The position numbers were made by a program, and so were the translations under genes. A stretch of DNA of 64,000 nucleotides, from positions 20,282-84,281 of the forward strand of contig NZ_QLIT01000048.1 of the NCBI RefSeq assembly GCF_003574485.1, in the 5' to 3' direction. This document shows, in pieces, positions 44,974-54,519 of this stretch. Position 1 is the first letter of the stretch. Every line of letters begins with the position of its first letter. The notes beneath the pieces were generated by a model. The model did not search any database and was not told the origin of the DNA. It saw nothing but the letters and a program-made list of their open reading frames with translations. This stretch comes from Facilibium subflavum (GTDB lineage Bacteria > Pseudomonadota > Gammaproteobacteria > Francisellales > Francisellaceae).

Positions 44974-46530
44974 TTATTCCTGTTGTATGTTAGTACTATT
45001 AGTGTAAACCTCTGGCTTAGCCTTTGCAAATATGGGTGAACCAGATAAAAGGCTTAAGATAATAAACAATAAACTTATAAAAACAAATGGATATATTCCA
45101 TATTGCATCCAGAAAGTTTGACCAGCCATTGGTGTGATCTTTCCACTTAAGATGCTTTGTTTGTTACGTGGTAGTTGCGCAATCACTTGTCCTTTTGGAT
45201 TGATGATAAGTGATACGCCATTATTGGTCGATTGTACGACAAAGCGTCCTGTTTCGATTGCACGCATTTGCGCAATCTGTGCATGTTGCCACGGTGCTAA
45301 TGAATTACCAAACCAGGCATCATCACTGATAATAGCGATCAAGTGCGCATTTTGCAGTTGTGCACGTACTTCAAATGGATATGCACTTTCATAGCAAATA
45401 AATAAAGCGACCAGAACACCATCCATATCTAACAGGGGTTGTATTTCCTGACCCTTGGTAAAGCTTGACATCGGGATATTAAAATATTGCATAAAAGGTG
45501 ATAGAAGATACTCAAAAGGGTAATATTCACCAAAAGGCACCAGGTGGTGTTTGTAATAATGTCCATAACCATTGCCATAGACAAATGCGGAATTAAAATA
45601 CTGCGATTTTGCATTCACATCGACTGTCCCGACAAGAACAGCACTATCTTGTGCTTTGGCCATCTCATCAACTGCTTTTAAGTAAGAGGTAATATAAGGT
45701 TTAAACGTTGGGATTGAATTTTCTGACCAGAAAATCAAATCAGCCGGGTTGTTTCTTGTGACTTGATAGTAATAACGCATAATATGTTGTAAGCGTGTTG
45801 GATCCCATTTTTGGTATTCCACGTAATTACCTTGAATAATGCGCACCGTTTTACTTTTGCCAACTGGGTGTGTCCAGGTGATTTTATTGATAAATATGCC
45901 AGCAATAATGGGTATAACGGCAAGGGTAATACTCAAAATAAGTGTTGTTTTGTTTATTCTTTGAATGCGTTGGTTTTTAAATTGCTTGAATTGAAGCAAT
46001 ATTTCACTTAAGCAAACACTGATTAAACAGACGATAAAGCTTACAAGGTAAACCCCGCCAATGCTGGCATAGCTTGCTAAAAAACTATCTGTTTGTGTGT
46101 AACCTAAAAGCACCCACGGAAAGCCGGTAAAAAGCTTTGTTCTGGCAAGCTCAATAACACCCCATGCAACAGGGTAAATAAGCATCCGTTGTATGGGTGT
46201 CTTCGCAATAGCCGAAAGCAAAACAAATATAATAAAAAATAAACTTAAGATAATGATAAATAAGGCGGTTAAAAGTATGCCAAGGGTGCTGGATTGACTG
46301 AATGTTGAAATACTGACATAAACCCAGGATACGCTGGTGGCAAAAAAGCCGATGCCATAGACATAGCCCAATAAAGTCTTTCGTTTTAAATTTTGCGCAA
46401 TATTTAATAGATAAAAAAAGCTACAAAGCGATACAAAGGCGGCAAGCGGGTAATTAATCGGTGCAAAAGCGCAGGTTAATAATGCCCCAGCTAAAAAGCT
46501 CAGCAGTAAATGAAGTGATTTATGATGCAT
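44974..46530 (-). CDS. lnt: Apolipoprotein N-acyltransferase
   Basis: 518 residues: an N-terminal set of six or so membrane helices, a nitrilase-like periplasmic domain and a C-terminal helix. The catalytic triad is visible as Glu in FWSENSIPTF, Lys in YYKHHLVPFGEYYPFE and Cys in LFICYESAYPFE. Lnt adds the third acyl chain to the N-terminal cysteine of lipoproteins, which LolCD then sorts. Its start overlaps the end of corC by 11 bp, as in the conserved miaB-to-lnt operon. Confidence 0.95.
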   Translation of the reverse strand: MHHKSLHLLLSFLAGALLTCAFAPINYPLAAFVSLCSFFYLLNIAQNLKRKTLLGYVYGIGFFATSVSWVYVSISTFSQSSTLGILLTALFIIILSLFFIIFVLLSAIAKTPIQRMLIYPVAWGVIELARTKLFTGFPWVLLGYTQTDSFLASYASIGGVYLVSFIVCLISVCLSEILLQFKQFKNQRIQRINKTTLILSITLAVIPIIAGIFINKITWTHPVGKSKTVRIIQGNYVEYQKWDPTRLQHIMRYYYQVTRNNPADLIFWSENSIPTFKPYITSYLKAVDEMAKAQDSAVLVGTVDVNAKSQYFNSAFVYGNGYGHYYKHHLVPFGEYYPFEYLLSPFMQYFNIPMSSFTKGQEIQPLLDMDGVLVALFICYESAYPFEVRAQLQNAHLIAIISDDAWFGNSLAPWQHAQIAQMRAIETGRFVVQSTNNGVSLIINPKGQVIAQLPRNKQSILSGKITPMAGQTFWMQYGIYPFVFISLLFIILSLLSGSPIFAKAKPEVYTNSTNIQQE

Positions 46531-47377
46531 TGTCGTAAAGTGGTTTTACCGTAAGGGTTAATACGCGACGTTCATCAGCGGCACTTACACGGAATAAAAA
46601 TTTATCAATCGTGATCTCTTCACCGACCTTAGGTAAGTGTTCAAGTGTGTTGACAACAAGCCCGCCAATGGTGTCGACTTCATCGTCATCAATATCACTG
46701 TCAAAAAAGTCGTTAAAATCACCAATTTCGGTTAACGCATCAACACTGTATTGTTCATCATCGATAGGGCGAATTTGTGTTTCTTCTTCATCAAACTCAT
46801 CTTCAATATCCCCAACGATTTCTTCCAGGATATCTTCAATCGTAATTAAGCCTGAAATAACGCCATATTCATCTACGACAATCGCCAGGTGGTTGTGGCT
46901 TGATTTAAACTCACGCAATAAGGCATCGAGCTTCTTGCTTTCTGGTACAAAAATAGCTGGCCGTAAGATGCTGCGAATAAGTTCACTTGTTAAGCGATTA
47001 TTTTCCACTTCAATCTTGAGCAGATCTTTGGTGTGAAGGATACCAACAATATCCTCACGGTTTTTGGCAAAAACAGGGAAACGTGTGTGTGAAGCATTGG
47101 TAACAGCTTCTAATATTGCATCACCTGACATGCCAATATGTATCGTTGCCATTTGTGTTCTTGGGATCATGATATCACGGACTTGTGATGAGGCAACATT
47201 TAATACGCCCTTAATCATATCACGCGATTCAGCATCGATCGTGCCTTTTTTAACCGCTAGATTAACAAGCGTTAAAAACTCAGCAGGTGAGTGAGGCATT
47301 AAGATATTGGCAGCGATTTTTTCAAGCCAGGACTGGGTGACTTCATCAGTGGTGTTTTTGGTATTCTTATCATCCAT
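46520..47377 (-). CDS. corC: CorC/YbeX family CBS and transporter-associated protein
   Basis: 285 residues: two CBS domains (VRDIMIPRTQMATIHIG to about residue 190) and a C-terminal CorC_HlyC domain (about 205-285, with GDFNDFFDSDIDDDEVDTIGG). It lacks the membrane DUF21 domain, as YbeX does. Implicated in magnesium/cobalt efflux with CorA and in ribosome metabolism together with its neighbours ybeY and phoH. Located between ybeY and lnt as in E. coli. Confidence 0.93.
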   Translation of the reverse strand: MDDKNTKNTTDEVTQSWLEKIAANILMPHSPAEFLTLVNLAVKKGTIDAESRDMIKGVLNVASSQVRDIMIPRTQMATIHIGMSGDAILEAVTNASHTRFPVFAKNREDIVGILHTKDLLKIEVENNRLTSELIRSILRPAIFVPESKKLDALLREFKSSHNHLAIVVDEYGVISGLITIEDILEEIVGDIEDEFDEEETQIRPIDDEQYSVDALTEIGDFNDFFDSDIDDDEVDTIGGLVVNTLEHLPKVGEEITIDKFLFRVSAADERRVLTLTVKPLYDNAS

Positions 47378-47383
47378 CGTTAT

Positions 47384-47851
47384 TTATTTCTCAACATATG
47401 GGTTGTCAATATTTAATTGGGCCAAAAGTTTAATTTCAATATTCTCCATGATTTCAGCATCATCTTCTTTTATATGATCATAGCCGAATAAATGCAGTAT
47501 GCCATGTATTGTGATATGACACCAGTGATGTTGGAGCGGTTTTTTTTGCGTTTCTGCCTCTTTTAATAAGATTTCAGGGCAAATGATAAGATCACCTACA
47601 AAATGTTGCATTTGTGTTTTTGGTAAACCAGGTGGCGCTTCAAAGGGAAATGAGAGGATATTGGTTGGTTTATCTTTATGACGATAGGTATTGTTAATCG
47701 CTTGTATCTCATCTTCGGTGGCAATATTAATACTGATCTGGCAGGTTGATTCGCCTTGTAATTGCAAAACTAAAGCAATCCAGTTTTCAAAATCTGATTT
47801 CTCAGGTATGACCAGATTATGTGGGTTGTAAAGATCAATCTCAATATTCAT
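47384..47851 (-). CDS. ybeY: Endoribonuclease YbeY
   Basis: 155 residues, usual length. The zinc-binding signature HGILHLFGYDH (HGxLHLxGYDH) lies near residue 117, and ATEDEIQAINNTYRHKDKPTNILSFPFE covers the conserved central region (given in outline). YbeY is a metal-dependent single-strand RNase for 16S rRNA 3'-end maturation and ribosome quality control. Gaps to its neighbours in the operon are 6 bp on each side. Confidence 0.96.
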   Translation of the reverse strand: MNIEIDLYNPHNLVIPEKSDFENWIALVLQLQGESTCQISINIATEDEIQAINNTYRHKDKPTNILSFPFEAPPGLPKTQMQHFVGDLIICPEILLKEAETQKKPLQHHWCHITIHGILHLFGYDHIKEDDAEIMENIEIKLLAQLNIDNPYVEK

Positions 47852-47857
47852 ACAGGT

Positions 47858-48841
47858 TTATAAGTACTCTGGACTGTGAGTTTGTTCATAGTGCTCATAA
47901 GCAGAAACAACGCGTTGAACAATAGGGTGGCGAACCACATCAATTGTTTCAAAAAAGGTCATGCTAATACCATCAATGCCGGAGAGCACCTCAATGGCAT
48001 GTCTTAATCCAGGGGTAATGCCTTTAGGCAGATCGACCTGTGTAATGTCTCCAGTGACAATCGCCGTTGAGTTAAAGCCAATGCGCGTTAAAAACATCTT
48101 CATCTGCTCTTTTGTCGTATTTTGGCTTTCATCTAAGATAATAAATGCATCATTAATCGTGCGGCCTCGCATATAAGCAAGCGGGGCGATTTCAATAATC
48201 TGCTTTTCAATAAGCTTTGTAACACGCTCAACGCCCATTAAATCATACAAGGCATCATACATGGGACGAAGATAAGGGTCGACCTTTTGTGCCAGATCTC
48301 CTGGGAGGAAGCCTAATTTCTCGCCAGCTTCAACCGCAGGTCGGACAAGGACCAGGCGTTTGACAAGTCCCTTTTCAAATGCAGCCACCGCGCAGGCCAT
48401 TGCAAGGTACGTTTTTCCAGTTCCAGCAGGGCCAATACCAAAATTAATATCATTATCCTGAATGCGTCGAAGGTAGCGCTCTTGATTAATTGTTCTGGGA
48501 TTAATGGCGCGCTCTTTGATCATCAATTGAAATTCAGCAACAAATTTCTCCTTGTGATCGCTTTTATTCTCGGTTGCAATACTATGAAGCGCCATATTTA
48601 AATCCTTGTTGTTAAGTTCTAAACCTGGATCTTTAACAAGCTTATGATGCAGATCCTGAATAAAGTGTTGTGCTTCATTGATTGCGGTTTTAGGCCCAAC
48701 GATGCGAAATTGATTGCCACGTTGAATGATTTCAACGGCTAAGTATTTCTCAATCAGGCGCAGGTTTTCATTTAAATCACCACAAAGCTTTGATAATAAA
48801 TGATTATTGTCTGATTCCAGGGTAAATTGTAACGACTTCAT
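47858..48841 (-). CDS. phoH: PhoH-like ATPase YbeZ
   Basis: 327 residues: an N-terminal KH-like region (about 20-80) and a PhoH ATPase domain with Walker A GPAGTGKTYLA (about residue 141), the family block VRPAVEAGEKLGFLPGDL and Walker B AFIILDESQN. YbeZ cooperates with YbeY in RNA processing. The order miaB-phoH-ybeY-corC-lnt is that of E. coli. It starts 3 bp after miaB ends. Confidence 0.94.
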   Translation of the reverse strand: MKSLQFTLESDNNHLLSKLCGDLNENLRLIEKYLAVEIIQRGNQFRIVGPKTAINEAQHFIQDLHHKLVKDPGLELNNKDLNMALHSIATENKSDHKEKFVAEFQLMIKERAINPRTINQERYLRRIQDNDINFGIGPAGTGKTYLAMACAVAAFEKGLVKRLVLVRPAVEAGEKLGFLPGDLAQKVDPYLRPMYDALYDLMGVERVTKLIEKQIIEIAPLAYMRGRTINDAFIILDESQNTTKEQMKMFLTRIGFNSTAIVTGDITQVDLPKGITPGLRHAIEVLSGIDGISMTFFETIDVVRHPIVQRVVSAYEHYEQTHSPEYL

Positions 48842-48844
48842 AAG

Positions 48845-50230
48845 CTAGACGAGTTCTCCGCGTAGTGAATGTGGGTTGGCTTGTGTTATTTTAACATTGA
48901 CAAGCTGTCCAATTAAACTGGAATCACCACTAAAATTCACAATCCGGTTATTTTCCGTGCGTGCGGCTAAAATCTGATCGTCTTTTTTAGATACGCCCTC
49001 GACCAAAACAGGTTGGATGCTGCCAACCATTTGACGGCTGATCACCATCGCATTGTGATTTAACTGCTCCTGGAGGCGTTTTAAGCGCTCCTTTTTAATC
49101 TCAATGGGTGTATCATCAGGCAGGTTTGCCGCAGGGGTGCCTGGACGCTTGCTGTAAATAAAGCTAAAGGATTGGTCAAAATTAACGTCTTTGACAAGAT
49201 CCATAAGCTTGTTGAAGTCTTCTTCGGTTTCACCTGGAAAGCCCACGATAAAATCAGATGAGATCGTGATATCCGGGCGGATTTTTCTAAGCTTACGGAT
49301 TTTTTGTTTAAATTCCAAAATAGTGTGATTACGTTTCATTGCGGTAAGTATTCTATCAGAGCCATGTTGTACAGGCAGATGCAGGTGATTGGCAAGCTTA
49401 GGTACTTCAGCATAGGCATTGATCAGATTATCAGAGAACTCAACTGGATGTGATGTGGTAAAGCGAATACGCTCAACACCATCAATCTCAGCAATAAAGT
49501 GAATTAAAAGGGCTAAATCAGCTGTTTCACCCGAGGCCATTTTGCCAAGGTAATGATTGACATTCTGGCCTAAAAGGGTGATTTCTTTTACCCCTTGTTC
49601 AGCCAATAAAGCGCATTCTGCCAGCACATCCTCAAAGGGGCGATTAACCTCAGGGCCACGTGTGTACGGCACGATACAATAAGAGCAATATTTATCACAA
49701 CCTTCCATAATTGATACAAATGCTTTAGCACCTTCAGCTTTAGGTTCAGGCAAATAATCAAATTTTTCAACTTCAGGAAAAGAGATATCAACCTGTGATG
49801 TTTGCGTTGTCTGCTTTTTCTTAATAAGTTCAGGCAAGCGGTGAATGGTCTGTGGCCCAAAGACAATATCAACAAAAGGGGCGCGCTTAATAATGTTTTC
49901 ACCTTCTTGCGAAGCAACACAGCCGCCAACACCAATGACAAGCTCGGGTTTATTGTTTTTAAGCTTCTTCCAGCGACCTAATTCATGAAAGACTTTTTCC
50001 TGAGCCTTTTCACGGATCGAGCAGGTGTTGATTAAAATAATGTCTGCCTCGGTGAAATCCTCAGTTTTGGTGGTATTAAAGTGCGCCTGTAAAACTTCAT
50101 TCATACGTGATGAATCATACTCGTTCATCTGGCAACCCAAAGTTTTGATAAAAACCTTTTTATTTGGCTTGTTTAATACGTGAGTATGCTGGTGTATGTT
50201 ATCTGTTTCTGGCGTTGTTGTTTGTGACAT
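48845..50230 (-). CDS. miaB: tRNA-2-methylthio-N6-dimethylallyladenosine synthase
   Basis: 461 residues: an N-terminal UPF0004 domain with three cysteines for one [4Fe-4S] cluster ([32 protein letters not shown]), a radical-SAM core with [19 protein letters not shown], and a C-terminal TRAM domain. MiaB methylthiolates i6A37 in tRNAs reading UNN codons. It is the first gene of the minus-strand operon; a 282-bp gap separates it from the divergent gene starting at 50513. Confidence 0.96.
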   Translation of the reverse strand: MSQTTTPETDNIHQHTHVLNKPNKKVFIKTLGCQMNEYDSSRMNEVLQAHFNTTKTEDFTEADIILINTCSIREKAQEKVFHELGRWKKLKNNKPELVIGVGGCVASQEGENIIKRAPFVDIVFGPQTIHRLPELIKKKQTTQTSQVDISFPEVEKFDYLPEPKAEGAKAFVSIMEGCDKYCSYCIVPYTRGPEVNRPFEDVLAECALLAEQGVKEITLLGQNVNHYLGKMASGETADLALLIHFIAEIDGVERIRFTTSHPVEFSDNLINAYAEVPKLANHLHLPVQHGSDRILTAMKRNHTILEFKQKIRKLRKIRPDITISSDFIVGFPGETEEDFNKLMDLVKDVNFDQSFSFIYSKRPGTPAANLPDDTPIEIKKERLKRLQEQLNHNAMVISRQMVGSIQPVLVEGVSKKDDQILAARTENNRIVNFSGDSSLIGQLVNVKITQANPHSLRGELV

Positions 50231-50512
50231 GTTTTACCTTTTAATTCTTTTATAATACTTTTGCCATCAAAAATGGCCTAATTCATAAACCTGGGCTTAT
50301 TTTAGCCAAAAAAACAACGTTCGCCTAACTTTTTTTGTGAGAAATTGTTGAATTGGTTTTCTTGGTAACTGATGTTACGCATGATTGTGATTTCAATATA
50401 TTGTGAAATGTGTCCGAAAAAAGCAATAAATCGTCTTAACTTTTATAATAAGCCATTTATTTGATTGCTAGAATACAGGTGTGTTCAAAAGCAAATAATA
50501 TGGTGCAATAAT

Positions 50513-51496
50513 ATGGAGATTGATTATAAAATAGGGCAGACGACCTTAAGTGTCAATAATCACCAGGTATTAAAAGGCACGTTTACTTACTTTTCTGCAT
50601 TAACGCGATCTTTTGTAGATCAGGTAAAAAAGGGTGAAATCCCAATGGATGAATTGGTGAATGCATATGTTTTTTCTTGTCAGAATGTTAAAGATGCAAA
50701 TCAAGTAACGTTTAATATCTTCCAGCAAATGTCTGTAGCAACAAGTTTTGAGATCATCCTGCTTGATGAATTTTTATATCATGATGATTTATATGTTGGT
50801 AAACTTCTTTTTGCCGGCATGGTGATTTTATTTTACCAGGATATAACTATATTGCAGAAGGTGGCTGATATCAATAAACTTGTGCATATTTTACAAACAG
50901 AATATCTAAGTTATGATGGTCTGTTTGCAGCAATTATTGCGCGTGCGCTTTATCATATTCACAAAATAACCCCTGTGTTAGATGCGGATAAAGTTGATGC
51001 AGTAAAAAGCGTAGCACAAGAGGTGTCTTTTTATCCTGTTGATGCAAAGCAAAATCCTTTTGCAGCGGTTTTTAATATTCAGCTTGGGCGCACTGAGCTT
51101 ATTCAATGCAATGGTCTTACTTTAACAAAAGGCAGTGTTGCCCGTTTGGTAGATGCCATTAATCTTGCCAAATCAGAAAACAAACCTGATCTTGATCACA
51201 TATTTGGGCTTATTGATGCGGCAATGCCAACATTATTGGCGCCAAATTTCAGTTTTTTTAGATTTTTCAGCAACCCTGTTTCATGGACAAAAGATGATAA
51301 TATTGCAAAACTCTATGCATTTGGCTGTTATTTGGTATCGATTGCAGCAATAAAAACCAATGATGATTTTTATACAAAGGGGCATGAATTATGGATAAAT
51401 GCGGTTAAGCAGTTAAGTGAAGCTTTATCATCGAGGATTATGTTACAGGTTGAAAATCGTCAGAGAAATGCTTGCCAACAAATCACCAGTAAGTAA
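50513..51496 (+). CDS. Protein of unknown function
   Basis: 327 residues from the ATG at 50513; an ORF extension to 50465 is possible but has no ribosome site. No signal peptide and no membrane helix that I trust, although residues about 100-118 (GKLLFAGMVILFYQDITIL) are hydrophobic. It appears largely helical, and no known motif was recognised. It is followed 79 bp later by phoB and might share its transcript. A hypothetical cytoplasmic protein. Confidence 0.7.
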   Translation: MEIDYKIGQTTLSVNNHQVLKGTFTYFSALTRSFVDQVKKGEIPMDELVNAYVFSCQNVKDANQVTFNIFQQMSVATSFEIILLDEFLYHDDLYVGKLLFAGMVILFYQDITILQKVADINKLVHILQTEYLSYDGLFAAIIARALYHIHKITPVLDADKVDAVKSVAQEVSFYPVDAKQNPFAAVFNIQLGRTELIQCNGLTLTKGSVARLVDAINLAKSENKPDLDHIFGLIDAAMPTLLAPNFSFFRFFSNPVSWTKDDNIAKLYAFGCYLVSIAAIKTNDDFYTKGHELWINAVKQLSEALSSRIMLQVENRQRNACQQITSK

Positions 51497-51575
51497 GGTA
51501 AATAATGATCTTGCACTTGCTGAGAATGCTCGATAAGATAATGGCAGGTGTAAATTAAAGCATGATGATACCTTC

Positions 51576-52265
51576 ATGGCAAAGATTTTAGTCGTCGATG
51601 ATGAGGCGCCTATTCGGCAAATGCTTGATATCGCACTGGTAAAAAACGGATTTTCAGTGACTTTGGCTGAGCATGGTAAAGAAGCATTACAGCAATTAAA
51701 ATCAGATGCCGATATCGATTTAATTCTTTTGGATTGGATGTTGCCTGATATGAGTGGCATTCATCTGCTAACGCATATTCGCGGGCAGGCAGATTTAAAG
51801 CAAAAACCGGTCATGATGCTCACAGCCAAAGCCCAAGAAGACAACATCGTGCGTGGCTTTAGTATGGGGGCGGATGATTATATTACCAAACCTTTTTCAC
51901 CAAAAGAGTTAATCGCAAGGATTCATGCGGTATTAAAGCGTACAAAGACTATAAAACATAAGCATTTACAGTTTAAAAAGCTGTATTTTGATCTAGAAGG
52001 CAGACGTCTGTTATATGATAAAAATACGGTAAAATGCGGACGTTTGGAATTTAATCTGCTGGTTTACTTTGTGAAAAATATCAACAAGACTTTATCGCGC
52101 GAACATCTTTTGAATAATGTCTGGCCACCGCAAAAGGATGTAACAGAAAGAACGGTTGATGTCCATGTCAGGCGTGTAAGACAGCTTCTTTTGAATTTTG
52201 GTTATGATCATTATATTCGCTCGGTACGTGGAGAAGGATATCAAATGGTTAGTGAGCTGTTATGA
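51576..52265 (+). CDS. phoB: OmpR-family response regulator, PhoB-like
   Basis: 229 residues: a receiver domain with the acidic pocket DDE (residues 8-10), phospho-acceptor Asp53 in LLDWMLPDMSG and Lys105 in DDYITKPFSP, then a winged-helix DNA-binding domain (about 130-229) ending in SVRGEGYQM. The sequence of the receiver and the pairing with a PhoR-type kinase suggest the phosphate regulator PhoB, but no pst or phoU gene is close. The next gene overlaps its stop by 4 bp. Confidence 0.85.
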   Translation: MAKILVVDDEAPIRQMLDIALVKNGFSVTLAEHGKEALQQLKSDADIDLILLDWMLPDMSGIHLLTHIRGQADLKQKPVMMLTAKAQEDNIVRGFSMGADDYITKPFSPKELIARIHAVLKRTKTIKHKHLQFKKLYFDLEGRRLLYDKNTVKCGRLEFNLLVYFVKNINKTLSREHLLNNVWPPQKDVTERTVDVHVRRVRQLLLNFGYDHYIRSVRGEGYQMVSELL

Positions 52266-53281
52266 TAGATGATATAAGCGTTGCTGATACCGGTCTTTTT
52301 TGGGCAAAGACATTTGCCAAAGGTATTAGTGATGCGGTACTGGTGGTTGATGCAAAAGGCACACTGCTTTGGTTTAATCATGCGGCAAAGAAATTTTTTC
52401 AATTAACCAAAACGGATAATGGTGAGAGCGTTGCGGTTATCTTTGAATCACCTGTTATTGATGAATATTTGACACAGCAGAAAGTAAGTACTTTAGAGCT
52501 GCCATTACCTGAAAAACCTGATCAGGTGTTATCGATGGTGCTTATTCCTTATGGTGCGCACTTTTTATTGATTGGACAGGATGCGGCTTATCGTCATCAT
52601 ATCGATCGGATGCGTCAGGATTTTGTCGCTAATGTCTCTCATGAAATGCGGACCCCGTTAACGGTTATTGCCGGTTATTTGGAGATGATTTCTGCAGAGG
52701 TAAGTGATGCGCTGCCACACTGGGCGCCTTATATGACACAGATGCAGCAGCAGATGACCCGTTTAGAAGAGCTTTTAGAGGAGCTTTTATTATTGTCTAA
52801 GCTTCAAAGCCATGAAGTCGATGACAGCAAGCTTCAAATGGTGGATGTGCCTTTATTGCTTCAAGGGTTGATTGAGGATGCAAAGCGTTTAAGTGATAGC
52901 AGACATACATTTTCTTCGAAGATCGAGCAAGGCTTATTGTTGCGTGGCAATGAAAAGGAGCTAAAAAGCTGCTTTGGTAATTTACTCACTAATGCTGTGC
53001 GTTACTCACCTGATGGTGGCAGAATTGATGTAGTCTGGTATAAAGATAAAACAGGCAAACATTTTTATGTGAAAGATCAAGGAATCGGTGTGGCACAAAA
53101 GCATATCCCTCGATTAACAGAGCGTTTTTATCGAGTGGATAAGGGGCGCTCACGCCAAACCGGTGGAACAGGGCTTGGTTTGTCAATCGTCAAACATGTG
53201 CTAATTCGGCATAAGGCGGTATTATATATCCAAAGTGAGCTTGGACAAGGCAGCTTATTTCGTTGTGATTTTAACGCATGA
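52262..53281 (+). CDS. phoR: PhoR-like sensor histidine kinase without membrane segments
   Basis: 339 residues: an N-terminal PAS-like region (about 18-110), then a HisKA domain with His127 in VANVSHEMRTPLTVIAGYLEMI and an ATPase domain with N-box NLLTNAVRYSPDG and G-box GGTGLGLSIVKH. The HisKA block is very close to PhoR. E. coli PhoR begins with two membrane helices; here the protein starts directly with the PAS region and has none, so it should be soluble. Overlaps phoB by 4 bp (ATGA). Confidence 0.86.
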   Translation: MIDDISVADTGLFWAKTFAKGISDAVLVVDAKGTLLWFNHAAKKFFQLTKTDNGESVAVIFESPVIDEYLTQQKVSTLELPLPEKPDQVLSMVLIPYGAHFLLIGQDAAYRHHIDRMRQDFVANVSHEMRTPLTVIAGYLEMISAEVSDALPHWAPYMTQMQQQMTRLEELLEELLLLSKLQSHEVDDSKLQMVDVPLLLQGLIEDAKRLSDSRHTFSSKIEQGLLLRGNEKELKSCFGNLLTNAVRYSPDGGRIDVVWYKDKTGKHFYVKDQGIGVAQKHIPRLTERFYRVDKGRSRQTGGTGLGLSIVKHVLIRHKAVLYIQSELGQGSLFRCDFNA

Positions 53282-53328
53282 TGTGTTAGTATCTATGAAT
53301 GAGTACAGATCAATATAAGTGAGTTAAT

Positions 53329-54519
53329 ATGCAGCTAAAAACGCGCTATGGAAGCTTTGGTGGGTGTTATGCGCCTGAAAGCTTGATTCCGATTTTACAA
53401 GAGATCGAACAAGGATTTATTGAGGCTCAGCAAGATGAGCATTTCCAGGCTGAATTTCATCGACTCTTACAGGATTATGCAGGTAGGCCAACGCCTGTTA
53501 CACATGCAAAGAACTTATCCTCAGAATACGGTTTTGAACTTTATTTAAAGCGTGAAGATCTGTTGCATGGTGGTGCACATAAAACCAATAATACCATCGG
53601 TCAATTATTGCTTGCCAGGCATTTAGGGAAAAAGCGCATTATTGCGGAGACAGGTGCCGGTCAACATGGTGTGGCAACCGCAATGACAGGCGCCATGCTT
53701 GGCTTTGATGTTGAGATTTATATGGGATCTGTTGATGTTGTCAGACAAAAAAGTAACGTTGAACGTATGAAGCTTTTTGGCGCAAAGGTTCACAGCGTTT
53801 CATCCGGTAGTAGCACGCTAAAAGATGCCATTAATGAGGCAATGCGTGACTGGATTGCAAATGCTGAAAATACGTATTATTGTTTTGGAACCGCAGCAGG
53901 CCCACACCCTTTTCCAGCACTGGTGCGTTATTTTCAAGCCATTATTGGTCAGGAAGCTAAAAAACAGATGTTACTACAGACACAACATTTGCCAGATGCT
54001 GTAATTGCCTGTGTTGGTGGTGGCAGCAATGCCATTGGTATTTTCTCTGCCTTTTTAGATGAACAAAGCGTGAAAATCTATGGTGCTGAAGCCGCGGGCA
54101 AGGGGGTTGAGACGGATAAGCATGCAGCGACATTAAATAAAGGCCAGGCTGGTGTTTTCCATGGCATGCATTCTTTGTTTTTACAAGATAAGGATGGACA
54201 GATTACAGAGCCTTATTCAATATCAGCAGGACTTGATTATCCAGGGATTGGGCCTGAGCATGCTTTTTTGCAGCAGACAAAGCGTGTACAATATCATGGT
54301 ATTACTGACAACAAAGCCATTGATGCTTTTGAGCAATTATCGAAAAAGGAAGGGATTATCCCGGCACTTGAGTCAGCACATGCCGTGGCGTTGGCTTTAA
54401 GGTTATCTCAAGATGTTTTATCCGCTAAGCGCGTATTGGTAAATTTATCAGGTCGTGGCGATAAAGATTTACATAGTTATTTTGCATATAAAAAGGGGCT
54501 GGCAAATGAATCGATTTGA
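53329..54519 (+). CDS. trpB: Tryptophan synthase beta chain
   Basis: 396 residues of the PLP-dependent TrpB1 type. N-terminal YGSFGGCYAPESLIP, the PLP lysine in HGGAHKTNNTIGQ (about residue 88), ETGAGQHGVATA and the phosphate-binding GGGSNAIG are present. It condenses indole and serine to tryptophan and works as an alpha2-beta2 complex with TrpA. It starts 47 bp after phoR. The trpA ATG lies inside its end. Confidence 0.96.
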   Translation: MQLKTRYGSFGGCYAPESLIPILQEIEQGFIEAQQDEHFQAEFHRLLQDYAGRPTPVTHAKNLSSEYGFELYLKREDLLHGGAHKTNNTIGQLLLARHLGKKRIIAETGAGQHGVATAMTGAMLGFDVEIYMGSVDVVRQKSNVERMKLFGAKVHSVSSGSSTLKDAINEAMRDWIANAENTYYCFGTAAGPHPFPALVRYFQAIIGQEAKKQMLLQTQHLPDAVIACVGGGSNAIGIFSAFLDEQSVKIYGAEAAGKGVETDKHAATLNKGQAGVFHGMHSLFLQDKDGQITEPYSISAGLDYPGIGPEHAFLQQTKRVQYHGITDNKAIDAFEQLSKKEGIIPALESAHAVALALRLSQDVLSAKRVLVNLSGRGDKDLHSYFAYKKGLANESI

